This document shows, in pieces, positions 1-8,264 of a stretch of DNA of 64,000 nucleotides. Location: the NCBI RefSeq assembly GCF_021168475.1, contig NZ_JAJOZT010000001.1, forward strand, positions 653,238 to 717,237. The letters are read 5' to 3'. The notes under the pieces are model-generated. The model saw nothing but the letters and a program-made list of their open reading frames with translations. It was not told where the DNA came from and ran no database searches. A program made the translations under genes and the position numbers. This stretch comes from Pseudoclavibacter sp. 13-3 (lineage in GTDB: Bacteria > Actinomycetota > Actinomycetes > Actinomycetales > Microbacteriaceae). The first letter of the stretch is position 1. Each line of letters begins with the position of its first letter.

Positions 1-1716
1 GCTGGCCCCACCGGCGATCACGATCACTCCCCCGGCGACGATGAGCAGCGTGGTCCACAACGAGTCGCCGCTGCGCTGTTCTGGGGCAGCTGCCTGCTCC
101 TCGGCCTCGGGCTGCTGCGCAGACGCCTGAGCAGCGGTGCCGCGCTGCATCGTGTGCACCGCGATCGTCTTTCCTGTGTTGCCGAAGAAGACGAAATATC
201 GGTCGCCATCGTCGCCCTGTGGCAGCGCCGACGAGTCCACGACGAGGCGAACCTGCCCGTCGGTGACGGCGAAGCCCCCGACATACTGCGCACCCGGATA
301 GGCCATAACGGTTCCCCCGGTGGCCTCCGCGTCATCCTCGGGCCAGGCGAATCCGAGAGCGAGCTGGTCGCCCCAGGCGAAGGAGTCTGCAAGTCCTGCC
401 TCGGTGCCCTCGATCTGCTGCACCCGCCCATCCTGAATCGCGGCGGTCAGGTCGTCGATCGTCTGCAGCTGTGCGGGTGTGGCCGCCAGCGCGGAGGCTG
501 CAGCCGGTGCCGAGTCCGTGCCCAAGGCCTCAGTTCGCCGTGGAGCCGTCGCGGTCTGAGGCTGCGAGTCGGCAGCCGGTGCGGGTGCCGGTTGTGCGGC
601 GCTGTTCCCGCCGTCGCCCCCGGTGACACTGTTCACCGTCACCTGTTGCGTGACGGGTGCGTTGCCATAGCGAACGGTGACGGGCGCAGCCACCTTGTTC
701 GCATCGGCTGCGCCGTTCGAGGAATACCAGTACGCACCCTGACCGGTGGCCTGCTGAAAGCTCACGAAGTCCTGTGGGAAGGAGCCCTGTGGATTGCCCG
801 TCTCGTTCAGCACCGTGCCCGAGTCGTCCTTCACCCTGACGCCTTCGTAGTCGGGGAGGATGTCGAACCCCACGGCCTCTTGATCAGTCGTGTCGGCCCG
901 TCGAAGTGCCCCCTCCGCGAGCGCGGCACGGCCTTTCGCCTTGTCGAACGTCGCCAGAGTGATCTCTCTCGGTTCGACCGGCCTCCACTGCGTCATGTCC
1001 TCCATCGACGATGCGAATCCGCTGCCGGTCGCAGTGATCTTCGCACTGCCGTCGGCGTTGACGGTGAGCTTGGGATCTGCTGCGTACCAGAATGTCAGCC
1101 CGTTGTAGTACGCGACGGTCCATGCGCCGTGCCATTGGATGGTTCCCGCGCCAGTGCGCCAGTCGACGCTGCCGGTTCCGCCAGAGATCTCGATGCGGTT
1201 GTGGCTGTAGTCTCCGTCGTCTTTGTGCACGCCGGAGACGAGCTTGGTTCCGTTCGCCGACTGACAGCGATCGGCGAACGTCGAGTCGACGCGTGTCTTG
1301 CGGTCTGCCGACGGCCTGGTCACGCGCACGTTGCCGGCACCGTTCTGACGAGCCGTGTCATAGGCGGCCTCATCGATCTGCTGACTGCCGCGTCCGGGAT
1401 CGGGCACCTTTCCGGCAACGAGGAAGTTGCAGCTGCCGGGCATGAACGCACCGTTGCCTGACTCGTTGTTCATCTCCCAGGCAAAGCTCGCATCCTCGAT
1501 CGCAACGAGATTGCTCTCGGGTTTCACCGCCGTCACCGCGGCCTGGGCAAACGCGCCGCCGCCGACTCCAACCGCCAGCAGCGTCAGCACTGCAGCGACA
1601 CCACGCCCCCGGCGCCGCCTGCGCGAGGCGACCGCGGCATCCGCCCGCGGTTCTGGCCGCCGCTGACCGCTCGACTCTGACTCGTTGCGTGCCGACTCGT
1701 TCATCTGCTTGCCCAT
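1..1716 (-). CDS. HtaA-domain haem-binding surface protein (3' end outside window)
   Basis: Reading is open from an ATG at 1716 to the left edge, so the C-terminus is missing. It begins MGKQMNESARNE, then a run of five arginines and a hydrophobic segment ending GAFAQA, which looks like a secretion signal. Next comes an HtaA-type domain with the block SFAWEMNNESGNGAFMPGSC and the stretch VAYYNGLTFWYAADP, closely matching the neighbouring gene at 1869-5081, so the two are paralogues. A second domain near the end (SFAWGDQLALGFAWPED, then YFVFFGNTGKTIAVHT) is followed by an acidic Gln/Ala linker and a membrane segment (TTLLIVAGGVIVIAGG) just before the edge. HtaA domains bind haem at the cell surface in Corynebacterium. 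A second ATG at 1704 is a possible start. Expected role: haem capture and relay to HmuT. Confidence 0.85.
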   Translation of the reverse strand, partial: MGKQMNESARNESESSGQRRPEPRADAAVASRRRRRGRGVAAVLTLLAVGVGGGAFAQAAVTAVKPESNLVAIEDASFAWEMNNESGNGAFMPGSCNFLVAGKVPDPGRGSQQIDEAAYDTARQNGAGNVRVTRPSADRKTRVDSTFADRCQSANGTKLVSGVHKDDGDYSHNRIEISGGTGSVDWRTGAGTIQWHGAWTVAYYNGLTFWYAADPKLTVNADGSAKITATGSGFASSMEDMTQWRPVEPREITLATFDKAKGRAALAEGALRRADTTDQEAVGFDILPDYEGVRVKDDSGTVLNETGNPQGSFPQDFVSFQQATGQGAYWYSSNGAADANKVAAPVTVRYGNAPVTQQVTVNSVTGGDGGNSAAQPAPAPAADSQPQTATAPRRTEALGTDSAPAAASALAATPAQLQTIDDLTAAIQDGRVQQIEGTEAGLADSFAWGDQLALGFAWPEDDAEATGGTVMAYPGAQYVGGFAVTDGQVRLVVDSSALPQGDDGDRYFVFFGNTGKTIAVHTMQRGTAAQASAQQPEAEEQAAAPEQRSGDSLWTTLLIVAGGVIVIAGGAS

Positions 1717-1772
1717 CAACCGTTCTGTTCCCTCGAAATGTGACCGGTGCTGTGCCACCAGTCGAGAAGACC

Positions 1773-1803
1773 GGGGTGCGACCCGCATCGCAGATCGCAC
1801 CCC
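1773..1803. other. inverted repeat between two hta genes
   Basis: A perfect 9-base arm (GGGGTGCGA) pairs with TCGCACCCC across a 13-base loop. It lies in the 152-base gap between two genes that read in the same direction. No T-run follows on the minus strand, so this is more likely an attenuator or RNA-stability hairpin than a classical terminator. Confidence 0.45.
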
Positions 1804-1823
1804 AGCTCATTCATCTGTCTGGT

Positions 1824-1858
1824 CTCTTGTCAGCTGCTGTCCTGCCAGTTGACAAGAG
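1824..1858. other. inverted repeat just downstream of the HtaA gene
   Basis: CTCTTGTCA pairs perfectly with TGACAAGAG across 17 bases, immediately after the stop codon of the large HtaA gene at 1869. Together with the hairpin at 1773-1803 it could lower expression of the last gene of the haem operon. Function is inferred. Confidence 0.4.
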
Positions 1859-1868
1859 GCCAGTGCGA

Positions 1869-4800
1869 TCAGTGCTGAGACGCCTGATCGTCACGACGGC
1901 GACGAGCACGGGTCAGCAGCAGGCCGCCGGCCAGCAGCGCGAGGCCGATGGCACCTCCGGCGATCCCCTGACCGGTTCGGGCGAGCTGCTGCTCCGAGGT
2001 CTCCTGCTCCGAGGTCTCGGTCTTCGCCTGACCGCGCGTCGTTTCATCGCCGACGACCGGATTCGCCCCGTCCTCGTCGCTGTCTGCTGCCGGGGGCGTG
2101 GCCTTCTTGGCCTCGACCGTGAGCTTGGCTGCCTGCGCAGACACGGTGCCGCTCTCGTTCGTCGCCACGAGGCGGTAGCTCTCGCCGTTCTGGGCGAGCG
2201 TCACCGCTTTGAGGGTCAGAGCAGACTCGGTGGCACCCTCGACGTCGGCCCAGTTCTGACCGTCGGTCGAACGCTGCCACTGCAGCTTCGGTGCCGGGGC
2301 CCCGCTGACCTCGGCGCTGAACGTGACATCGTCGCCCTCGACTGCCGTCTGGTCGGTCGGCTGCGACTGCACGACGGGCTTCTCTGGGTAGAGCGCATCG
2401 AACTGCGCCGTCGTGATGCTGACCGGGGCTTCGGCCAGCAGGGCAGGCTGATTCGGCGACTGGGGCAGGCCGTGCGCGTTCCAGACGATGATCTTGTACG
2501 ACTGGTCGCGAGACAGCCGGGGCTGCCCTTCGTCATCTTTGGCCGCCACCTGCAGTGTCGTGGTGAACGTGCCGTCGGCGAGGGCACCGGGGCCGAACTT
2601 GGTGACGTACTGCACACCGAGATGGCCATCGGTCGCCGTGATGGTGTTTAGGTCGACGTCTGCCGGAACCAGCGCGGCATAGACGCCGGCCGAGTCCTTC
2701 CACACTTTGCTGCCATCGCTCCAGTACTGCGGCAGATCGGTCGGCACGAACCCGCTGCCATCGACCTGTACCTGCAGCAGATTCTGCGCCGGTGCGGTCG
2801 AGACGCTGCCGGTCACGCCGGCGGCGAGCCTCGGGGTCGCGATGACGGGGTCGGAGACGGCGGATGCTGCCGACGCGCCGAGGTCGTTGGCCGCCGTGAC
2901 CGTCGCGGTGTAGGCGACCCCCGGAGCGACGAGTCCGTCGAACACGCTGCTCGTGGCGTCGGCAGCGGCCTTGGCCGTCTGCGGGGCGCTGCCGTCAGCC
3001 GGCGTCAGTGTGACCGTGTAGCCGGTGACCGCCGAGTTGTTCTCGGCCGGCTTCTGCCAGGAGACCTCGACGACCGAGGTCTTCGACTTCGTGACCGTGG
3101 GCTTGGCAACCGCTGTGGGCACGTCGTTGACGACGAGCCTCGCCGGGTCGGTGGTGACACCGGCAGCGCTGGCGGGATTCGTGAAGACGGCCCGGTACTG
3201 CGTGTCGTTCTGCGCGATGGTCGCCGCATCGATCGTCAGATGCGTGGTGACGGTGGGGCGCTGCGACGTCGTGGTGACCGAAGTCGCGGGAACGTCAGTC
3301 CAGTCTGCGTCGCCCGTCTTGCTCTGCCATGTCGCGGCAGGCAGAGGGAGGCCTGTCGCCGTCGCGGTGAAGGTCGCCTGCTGTCCTGCGCGCGCGGTCG
3401 TGCTCTCGGGCTGGCCGGTGATCTGCACAGACTCGGGGAAGACCTGATCCCACTGCTCGTCGGTCACCGAGATGTCCCGCCGATCGATGACGGCGTTGCC
3501 GGTCGGCATGCCATGTGCGCGCCAGATCAGCACTTGATAGGTGCGGGTGCGGTCCAATTTGTCTGCGGGAGCTTTCAGCTGGGTTGTGAATGCACCGTCC
3601 ACGATGTCTTTCTGAGCGATCCATTTCGCCTCGCCGATGAATCCAGAGGCCTCATCGATCGTGGCCAGGTCAGTGGCCGAGTCGATGACTGCGGCGTAGA
3701 CGCCGTTGTTCAGGAATGCGCCGACCGAGGAATCCGGCAGGTTCGTGTAGTTCGTGCCGGCGACGGTGATGCCGAGCCCGGTCGTATCGGTTGAGTCGAC
3801 CGTGACTGCAGTGACCGGCGTGGCCGCCTGCTGCACGGTGAGCGTCGCTGCGGTGCTCGTCGCCGTGCCGATCGTGTTGGTCAGCACAGCACGGTACTGG
3901 GTTCCCGAGGCGGTGAGCGCGGCCGAGCTGACTGTGAGCGTCGTGGCCGTGGCACCGGCGACGTCGCCCCAGTCAGACGTGCCGACCTTGGACTGCCACT
4001 GCACGGTCGGCTGTGGAGTGCCCGCAGCTGCGACGGTGAACGTGGCGTCTCTGCCCTCGACCACGGTCGCGTCGGCCGGCTGTGCGGTGATCGTCGGGGC
4101 AATGCCCTTCGCCTGCGCCGTGTACCCGACGGTCACCGCAGTCGCGGGTTTGTTCGGGTCGGCACCGCCATTCGACGAGTACCAGTAGGAGCTCTGCCCG
4201 GTGAGCTTCTGAAAGTCCACGAAGCTCTGCGGGAACGATCCCTGGGGGTTGCCCGAGGGGTTGAGCACCTGCCCCGTGTCATCTGTGACCTGCACGCCCT
4301 CGTACTGCGGCGTGATCGGCTTGCCGTCCTTCGTCGTCACACCCGTCTCGGTGACTTTCACCGAGCCGGCGGAGAAGTCGGCGAGGGTGATCTGCCGGTC
4401 GGGGATGCTCACCCACTGCGTCATATCTTCCATCGACGAGCCGAACCCGCTGGCCGTCGCCGTGATCGTCGCGCTGCCGTCGGTGTTCACGGACAAATGC
4501 GGATCAGCGGCGTACCAGAGGGTGAGGCCGCTGTAGTAGACGACCGTCCATGATCCCCGCCAGGCGATGTCGGCGGTGTTCTTGACCGAATCGATCTCGC
4601 CGGTGCCCTTGGTGAGGTGCACCTCGTTCAGGCTGTAGTCATTCACATCGGCGTGGGCTCCGGCTGCGACTCTCTTGCCGTTGACCGACAGGCAGCTGTT
4701 CTCCCACGTCGCCGGTGAGAGCGTGCCCTGCAGGTCGGGTTTCAGCACGCTGGCGTTGCCGGCATCCGTCGCTCCGTCATAGCCGGCCTTGGTCAGCTGG

Positions 4801-5081
4801 GTGTTGCCCGTGCCCGGATTCGGGATCTTGCCTGCGACCAGGTAGTTGCAGCTGCCGGGCATATACCCGCCGTTGCCCGACTCGTGGTTCATGCCCCAGG
4901 CGAACGTCGCATCGGACACGGTCTTGGAGTCATCCGCCGCCGAGGCGAACGTGGTGCCGGCGATGGCACCGCCGATGGCGAGGACGGCGGAGAGGCCGAC
5001 TGCCAACGCGCCGCGCACGGGGCGCGGTCGTCCTGTTCTGTACATGTGTGCTCTCTTTTCTGTGTGGGTGTGAGAAGTCAT
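1869..5081 (-). CDS. large multi-domain HtaA haem receptor with LARTG sorting signal
   Basis: 1070 residues, probable cell-wall haem-binding protein. Residues 1-48 are a signal peptide ending TTFASA. The HtaA domain follows (about 55-330, with YYSGLTLWYAADP). Three Ig-like domains (about 330-415, 550-655, 900-995) share the pattern QPADATVVEG...WQ. One fibronectin-III-like domain lies near 655-755. Two copies of a module containing VGAFLNNGVYAAV or VWKDSAGVYAALVP end in an HG(M/L)P motif (about 420-550, 755-900). A charged linker leads to LARTG at 1033-1037, a hydrophobic stretch and RARRRR. This tripartite tail is the signature of a sortase substrate, in the LAXTG form used by class E sortases. 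The ATG at 5081 is 5 bases after the upstream stop; ATG 5045, with its own AAGAGAG, is an alternative. No sortase gene is in the window. Confidence 0.88.
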   Translation of the reverse strand: MTSHTHTEKRAHMYRTGRPRPVRGALAVGLSAVLAIGGAIAGTTFASAADDSKTVSDATFAWGMNHESGNGGYMPGSCNYLVAGKIPNPGTGNTQLTKAGYDGATDAGNASVLKPDLQGTLSPATWENSCLSVNGKRVAAGAHADVNDYSLNEVHLTKGTGEIDSVKNTADIAWRGSWTVVYYSGLTLWYAADPHLSVNTDGSATITATASGFGSSMEDMTQWVSIPDRQITLADFSAGSVKVTETGVTTKDGKPITPQYEGVQVTDDTGQVLNPSGNPQGSFPQSFVDFQKLTGQSSYWYSSNGGADPNKPATAVTVGYTAQAKGIAPTITAQPADATVVEGRDATFTVAAAGTPQPTVQWQSKVGTSDWGDVAGATATTLTVSSAALTASGTQYRAVLTNTIGTATSTAATLTVQQAATPVTAVTVDSTDTTGLGITVAGTNYTNLPDSSVGAFLNNGVYAAVIDSATDLATIDEASGFIGEAKWIAQKDIVDGAFTTQLKAPADKLDRTRTYQVLIWRAHGMPTGNAVIDRRDISVTDEQWDQVFPESVQITGQPESTTARAGQQATFTATATGLPLPAATWQSKTGDADWTDVPATSVTTTSQRPTVTTHLTIDAATIAQNDTQYRAVFTNPASAAGVTTDPARLVVNDVPTAVAKPTVTKSKTSVVEVSWQKPAENNSAVTGYTVTLTPADGSAPQTAKAAADATSSVFDGLVAPGVAYTATVTAANDLGASAASAVSDPVIATPRLAAGVTGSVSTAPAQNLLQVQVDGSGFVPTDLPQYWSDGSKVWKDSAGVYAALVPADVDLNTITATDGHLGVQYVTKFGPGALADGTFTTTLQVAAKDDEGQPRLSRDQSYKIIVWNAHGLPQSPNQPALLAEAPVSITTAQFDALYPEKPVVQSQPTDQTAVEGDDVTFSAEVSGAPAPKLQWQRSTDGQNWADVEGATESALTLKAVTLAQNGESYRLVATNESGTVSAQAAKLTVEAKKATPPAADSDEDGANPVVGDETTRGQAKTETSEQETSEQQLARTGQGIAGGAIGLALLAGGLLLTRARRRRDDQASQH

Positions 5082-5086
5082 GGCGG

Positions 5087-6301
5087 TCAGTCCTCTTGAG
5101 CAGGCTGTCTGCGGCGCCTGCGCAGCAGCACGAAGATCAGCAGAGCGATCACCAGCAGCGCGATGACGCCGACGACGACTGCGGCGATGATCAGCGGCGT
5201 GTTCGGGGCGGGCTGCTCATCGGTCGTGCTGACCGCGCCCGTCTGACCGGACGTATCGAAGGTCGTCCATCCGGTCACATCGCCTTGCGCGTTGACGGCG
5301 ACGAGACGGTGCTCGCCGTCGGCGACGTCGTCGGGAAGTCGCACATCGAACTCTCCGACCGAGTTCGGCTTGGACCATCCGGTGAACCGGGGGTCGGACA
5401 TCACGAAGAATCCCGTCCACGAGGCAGGGTCGGCCGCGGCATCGGTGACTTTCAGCTGGGTGTCTCTGACGGTGACTTGGAGGTCTCCCCTGTTGTCATC
5501 GGTCAGAGCCGCAGGGTCAGGGCTGGTCGGCACAGTGGCCGGTCGCGCATCGGCTGCGTCAGGCGCTGTCACACCTGCTGAGCCTCCCGTGGCCTGCTGT
5601 TCGAGCGTCTTTCCCTGTGCCGACGTCTGGCCGGTCGTCCCGGCCTGCACGTCGACCTTTCTTCCCGAGTCAGAGATGTGCTGAAAGCTGATGGGGGTGA
5701 ACGACTCGTTCGCCGGCTCTTTGACGCCGTGGGCGCCGACGGTCATGATGCCGCACTGCGTCTCCAGGCAGTTCACGCTGCCCTTGTTGCCGTCTCGATC
5801 GCTGTACTGGAACGTCGGACCGGGAACCATGAGTTTCGCATGCCATGTGCCGTCGGCGTTCAGCAGACCGCCATTGGCGGCGTACTGCGTCTCGCTGCCG
5901 GGAAAGCTCACGAAGAGCATGTAGCCGGTCGGGTTGGACTCATCGTCGTAGACGTACTTGCGGTCGATGCCGTCCACTCCGCCGGTGCTGGGCTTCCAGT
6001 TCTGCCCGGCCCAGCCGAAGAGCACGTAGACCCCGCCGAATCCGTTCTTCTTCGACACGAATCCGCTGCCCGACACATCGAGCGTCGTCAGATACTGGTT
6101 GTCTGCGACATTGACGAGGTCGGGTCGCCCCTCGACTGTGGCGACGACGGTCGGGCCGGCGGCCTGTGCCGGTTCGGCCGGCAGCGGTACCGCTGCGGCG
6201 CCCACTGCGATCAGGCCGACGGCGGCAAGTGCGAGGCCCCGCAGGATGCGACCGAGATGACCCGAATGACGCCGTGTCGCTGCACGCGCTGAGTTCTTCA
6301 C
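5087..6301 (-). CDS. membrane-anchored haem-transport-associated surface protein
   Basis: 404 residues. The GTG start at 6301 has GAGAGGA six bases upstream and overlaps the hmuV stop by four bases (GTGA). A signal peptide ends near AEPAQAAG. The body carries the GVYV(L/A)FG module found in HtaA-type proteins (FGGVYVLFGWAGQNW) and ends in CLETQCGIMTVGAHGVKEP, with two cysteines that could form a disulphide, and a FTPISF block. A second extracellular part (DLQVTVRDTQLKVTDAAAD) precedes a membrane helix (about residues 365-392) and a basic RRRRRQPAQED tail, so it is membrane-anchored rather than sortase-anchored. No canonical HtaA haem-binding block is evident, so direct haem binding is unproven. 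Its place between hmuV and the large HtaA gene ties it to haem uptake. Confidence 0.8.
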   Translation of the reverse strand: MKNSARAATRRHSGHLGRILRGLALAAVGLIAVGAAAVPLPAEPAQAAGPTVVATVEGRPDLVNVADNQYLTTLDVSGSGFVSKKNGFGGVYVLFGWAGQNWKPSTGGVDGIDRKYVYDDESNPTGYMLFVSFPGSETQYAANGGLLNADGTWHAKLMVPGPTFQYSDRDGNKGSVNCLETQCGIMTVGAHGVKEPANESFTPISFQHISDSGRKVDVQAGTTGQTSAQGKTLEQQATGGSAGVTAPDAADARPATVPTSPDPAALTDDNRGDLQVTVRDTQLKVTDAAADPASWTGFFVMSDPRFTGWSKPNSVGEFDVRLPDDVADGEHRLVAVNAQGDVTGWTTFDTSGQTGAVSTTDEQPAPNTPLIIAAVVVGVIALLVIALLIFVLLRRRRRQPAQED

Positions 6302-7158
6302 GCTGATTCCTCTCGTGAGTTTAGGGAAGATCCGGCCCCGCGACGCGGCAGCACCAGCGGCTGCCGAGTGCGTGGATGCTCGATCACGTCGACCGGATAC
6401 CGGTAGACGCGGCTGAGGCGTTCGGCCGTGAGCACGTCGCTCGGGGCTCCCGCTGCCGTCACCGTGCCGTGCTCGAGCAGTGCGATCCGATCGGCATAGG
6501 CCGCGGCGAGGTTCAGATCGTGCAGCACGATGACGACGGCGTCGCCGGACTGGGCACGCTCGCGTGCGATGCCGAGCACTTCTTCTTGATGACGGATGTC
6601 GAGTGCCGCGGTGGGTTCGTCGAGCAGCAGCACACCGGTGCGCTGAGCCAGCACTCGTGCGAGCGACACACGGGCGCTCTCTCCTCCAGAGAGCGACGGA
6701 AAGATCCGTGCGCTGAAAGTCGATGTCTCAGTGCGCGCCATCGCCTCGGCGACGGCGGCCTCGTCTTCGGCTTCGCGAGGCGTGCGGCGCCACGGCGCGC
6801 GCCCCATCTCGATCACTTCCAGCACGGTGAACGGAAAGGCCAGTGAATTGTTCTGGGTGAGCACGGCTCGAGCGCGAGCCTGTTCGCCGAGTGGCCACTC
6901 GCCGAGTTCCCGCCCGTCGAGGCGCACCACCCCGGTCGACGGGATGTCGCCGCTCAACGCCCCGAGCAGCGTGGACTTGCCCGCACCGTTCGGGCCGACC
7001 AGCGCAAGCACCTCGCCGGCGCGCACCACCGCATCCACATGATCGAGAATGGTGCGACCGCCCAACTCGACCGAGAGATCGCAGGCTTCGAGGGCGGCCT
7101 GCCCGATCGGCGTGCGCCTCGGCAGAGCGATCATCCGGGCACTCATCAGACCGATCAT
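6298..7158 (-). CDS. hmuV: haem ABC transporter ATP-binding protein HmuV
   Basis: 286 residues. It is the cytoplasmic ATPase that powers haem import through HmuU. Walker A is GPNGAGKST at residues 55-63. The ABC signature is LSGGESARVSLAR, Walker B is VLLLDEPTAALD, and the H-loop lies in VIVLHDLNLAAAYADR. The C-terminus (LTAERLSRVYRYPVDV) is typical of FecE/HmuV-type ATPases. The ATG at 7158 overlaps the hmuU stop by four bases (ATGA), which fixes this start; a longer upstream extension in frame overlaps hmuU and is not credible. The family also serves siderophores and cobalamin; the haem assignment comes from the hta genes next door. Confidence 0.93.
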   Translation of the reverse strand: MIGLMSARMIALPRRTPIGQAALEACDLSVELGGRTILDHVDAVVRAGEVLALVGPNGAGKSTLLGALSGDIPSTGVVRLDGRELGEWPLGEQARARAVLTQNNSLAFPFTVLEVIEMGRAPWRRTPREAEDEAAVAEAMARTETSTFSARIFPSLSGGESARVSLARVLAQRTGVLLLDEPTAALDIRHQEEVLGIARERAQSGDAVVIVLHDLNLAAAYADRIALLEHGTVTAAGAPSDVLTAERLSRVYRYPVDVIEHPRTRQPLVLPRRGAGSSLNSREESA

Positions 7159-8264
7159 CCCCAGCCTCCTGACGTGCGCCGCGTGCGCCGCAGCAGCCAG
7201 AAGAAGAAGGGGCCGCCCACCAGTGAGGTGAGCATGCCGATGGGCAGATCGGCGTACGTCACCGCGGTGCGCGCGACCAGGTCTGCGACTTCGAGCAGCA
7301 GCGCACCTCCGAGCATGCTGGTGATCAGCAGCGGGCGATGCGCCGGGCCCAACAGCATGCGCATCAGATGCGGGATGACCAGCCCGACGAACGAGATGAT
7401 GCCGGCGAACGAGACCGCGGCCGAGGTCAGCACGGCGACCACCACGATGCCGATCACGCGCAGCACTTCGACGTTCACACCGAGGTGTCGTGCCGAACGC
7501 TCGCCGAGCGAGAGCAGATCGAGTCGACGGGTGAAGAGAAACGTGCAGGCGATGCCGATCACGACCAGCGGGGCCACTGCCGCCACCTGCACCCATCGGC
7601 TGCCGTTCAGGCTGCCCAGCTGCCAGAACACGATCTGCTCGCGCGCAGACTGGTCGCTGACGAACGTCAGAAAGGCGAGTGCGGCCCCAGCGAACGCGTT
7701 GACTGCGACGCCGGTCAGAATCAGGGTGACCACCTCGGTGCGGCCGCCCGATCGAGAGAAGGCGTACACGATCAGCGTCGTCGCCAGACCGGACACGAAC
7801 GCCATGACCGGAACGGTCCACTCGCCCAGCAGAGCGATGTTGAAGACGATGGCCGTGCACGCGCCGACTGCGGCGCCGCTCGAGACCCCGACGACGCCCG
7901 GGTCTGCAAGCGGGTTGCCGAAGATGGCCTGCATGATGAGGCCGGCGACCGCGAGCGCGGCTCCCACGATGAGCGCCATCACGACGCGCGGCAGGCGGAT
8001 GCTCCAGAGCGCGGCTGCAGCGTTGGGATGCGTCACCTCATGGCCGATGTCGATGCCGAGCCCGTGCAGCAGAATCTGCACGACCTCTCCCGCAGGAATG
8101 CGCAGTTGTCCGGAGCCGACGGAGATGACGCCGAACACGACGAGCAGAACGGTCAGCACGACGATGGCGACGGCTGCTCGCGCGTGGCGCGGCTGGGCGG
8201 CTTCGAGGGGTGGACGAGACGACTGTCGAGGCTTCGTGCCTGTGGTCAGCGGCGAGGTCTTCAT
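7155..8264 (-). CDS. hmuU: haem ABC transporter permease HmuU (FecCD family)
   Basis: 369 residues with about nine or ten membrane helices, the usual size of FecCD permeases. Conserved family blocks are visible: RLPRVVMALIVGAALAVAG, then GNPLADPGVVGVSSGAAVGA, and near the C-terminus FVGLVIPHLMRMLLGPAHR, the segment that contacts the ATPase. The N-terminus adds about 30 polar residues before the first helix. It overlaps hmuT and hmuV by four bases on each side, so the three subunits are translationally coupled. Substrate is inferred from context. Confidence 0.93.
   Translation of the reverse strand: MKTSPLTTGTKPRQSSRPPLEAAQPRHARAAVAIVVLTVLLVVFGVISVGSGQLRIPAGEVVQILLHGLGIDIGHEVTHPNAAAALWSIRLPRVVMALIVGAALAVAGLIMQAIFGNPLADPGVVGVSSGAAVGACTAIVFNIALLGEWTVPVMAFVSGLATTLIVYAFSRSGGRTEVVTLILTGVAVNAFAGAALAFLTFVSDQSAREQIVFWQLGSLNGSRWVQVAAVAPLVVIGIACTFLFTRRLDLLSLGERSARHLGVNVEVLRVIGIVVVAVLTSAAVSFAGIISFVGLVIPHLMRMLLGPAHRPLLITSMLGGALLLEVADLVARTAVTYADLPIGMLTSLVGGPFFFWLLRRTRRTSGGWG

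Noticed and set aside
154-1461. 435-codon plus-strand open frame at the left edge
   Set aside because: It is antisense to the partial HtaA gene, whose paralogy with the neighbour fixes the minus strand as coding.
6298-7860. 520-codon version of hmuV
   Set aside because: The extra N-terminus lies entirely inside hmuU in another frame; the ATGA overlap at 7158 is the natural start.
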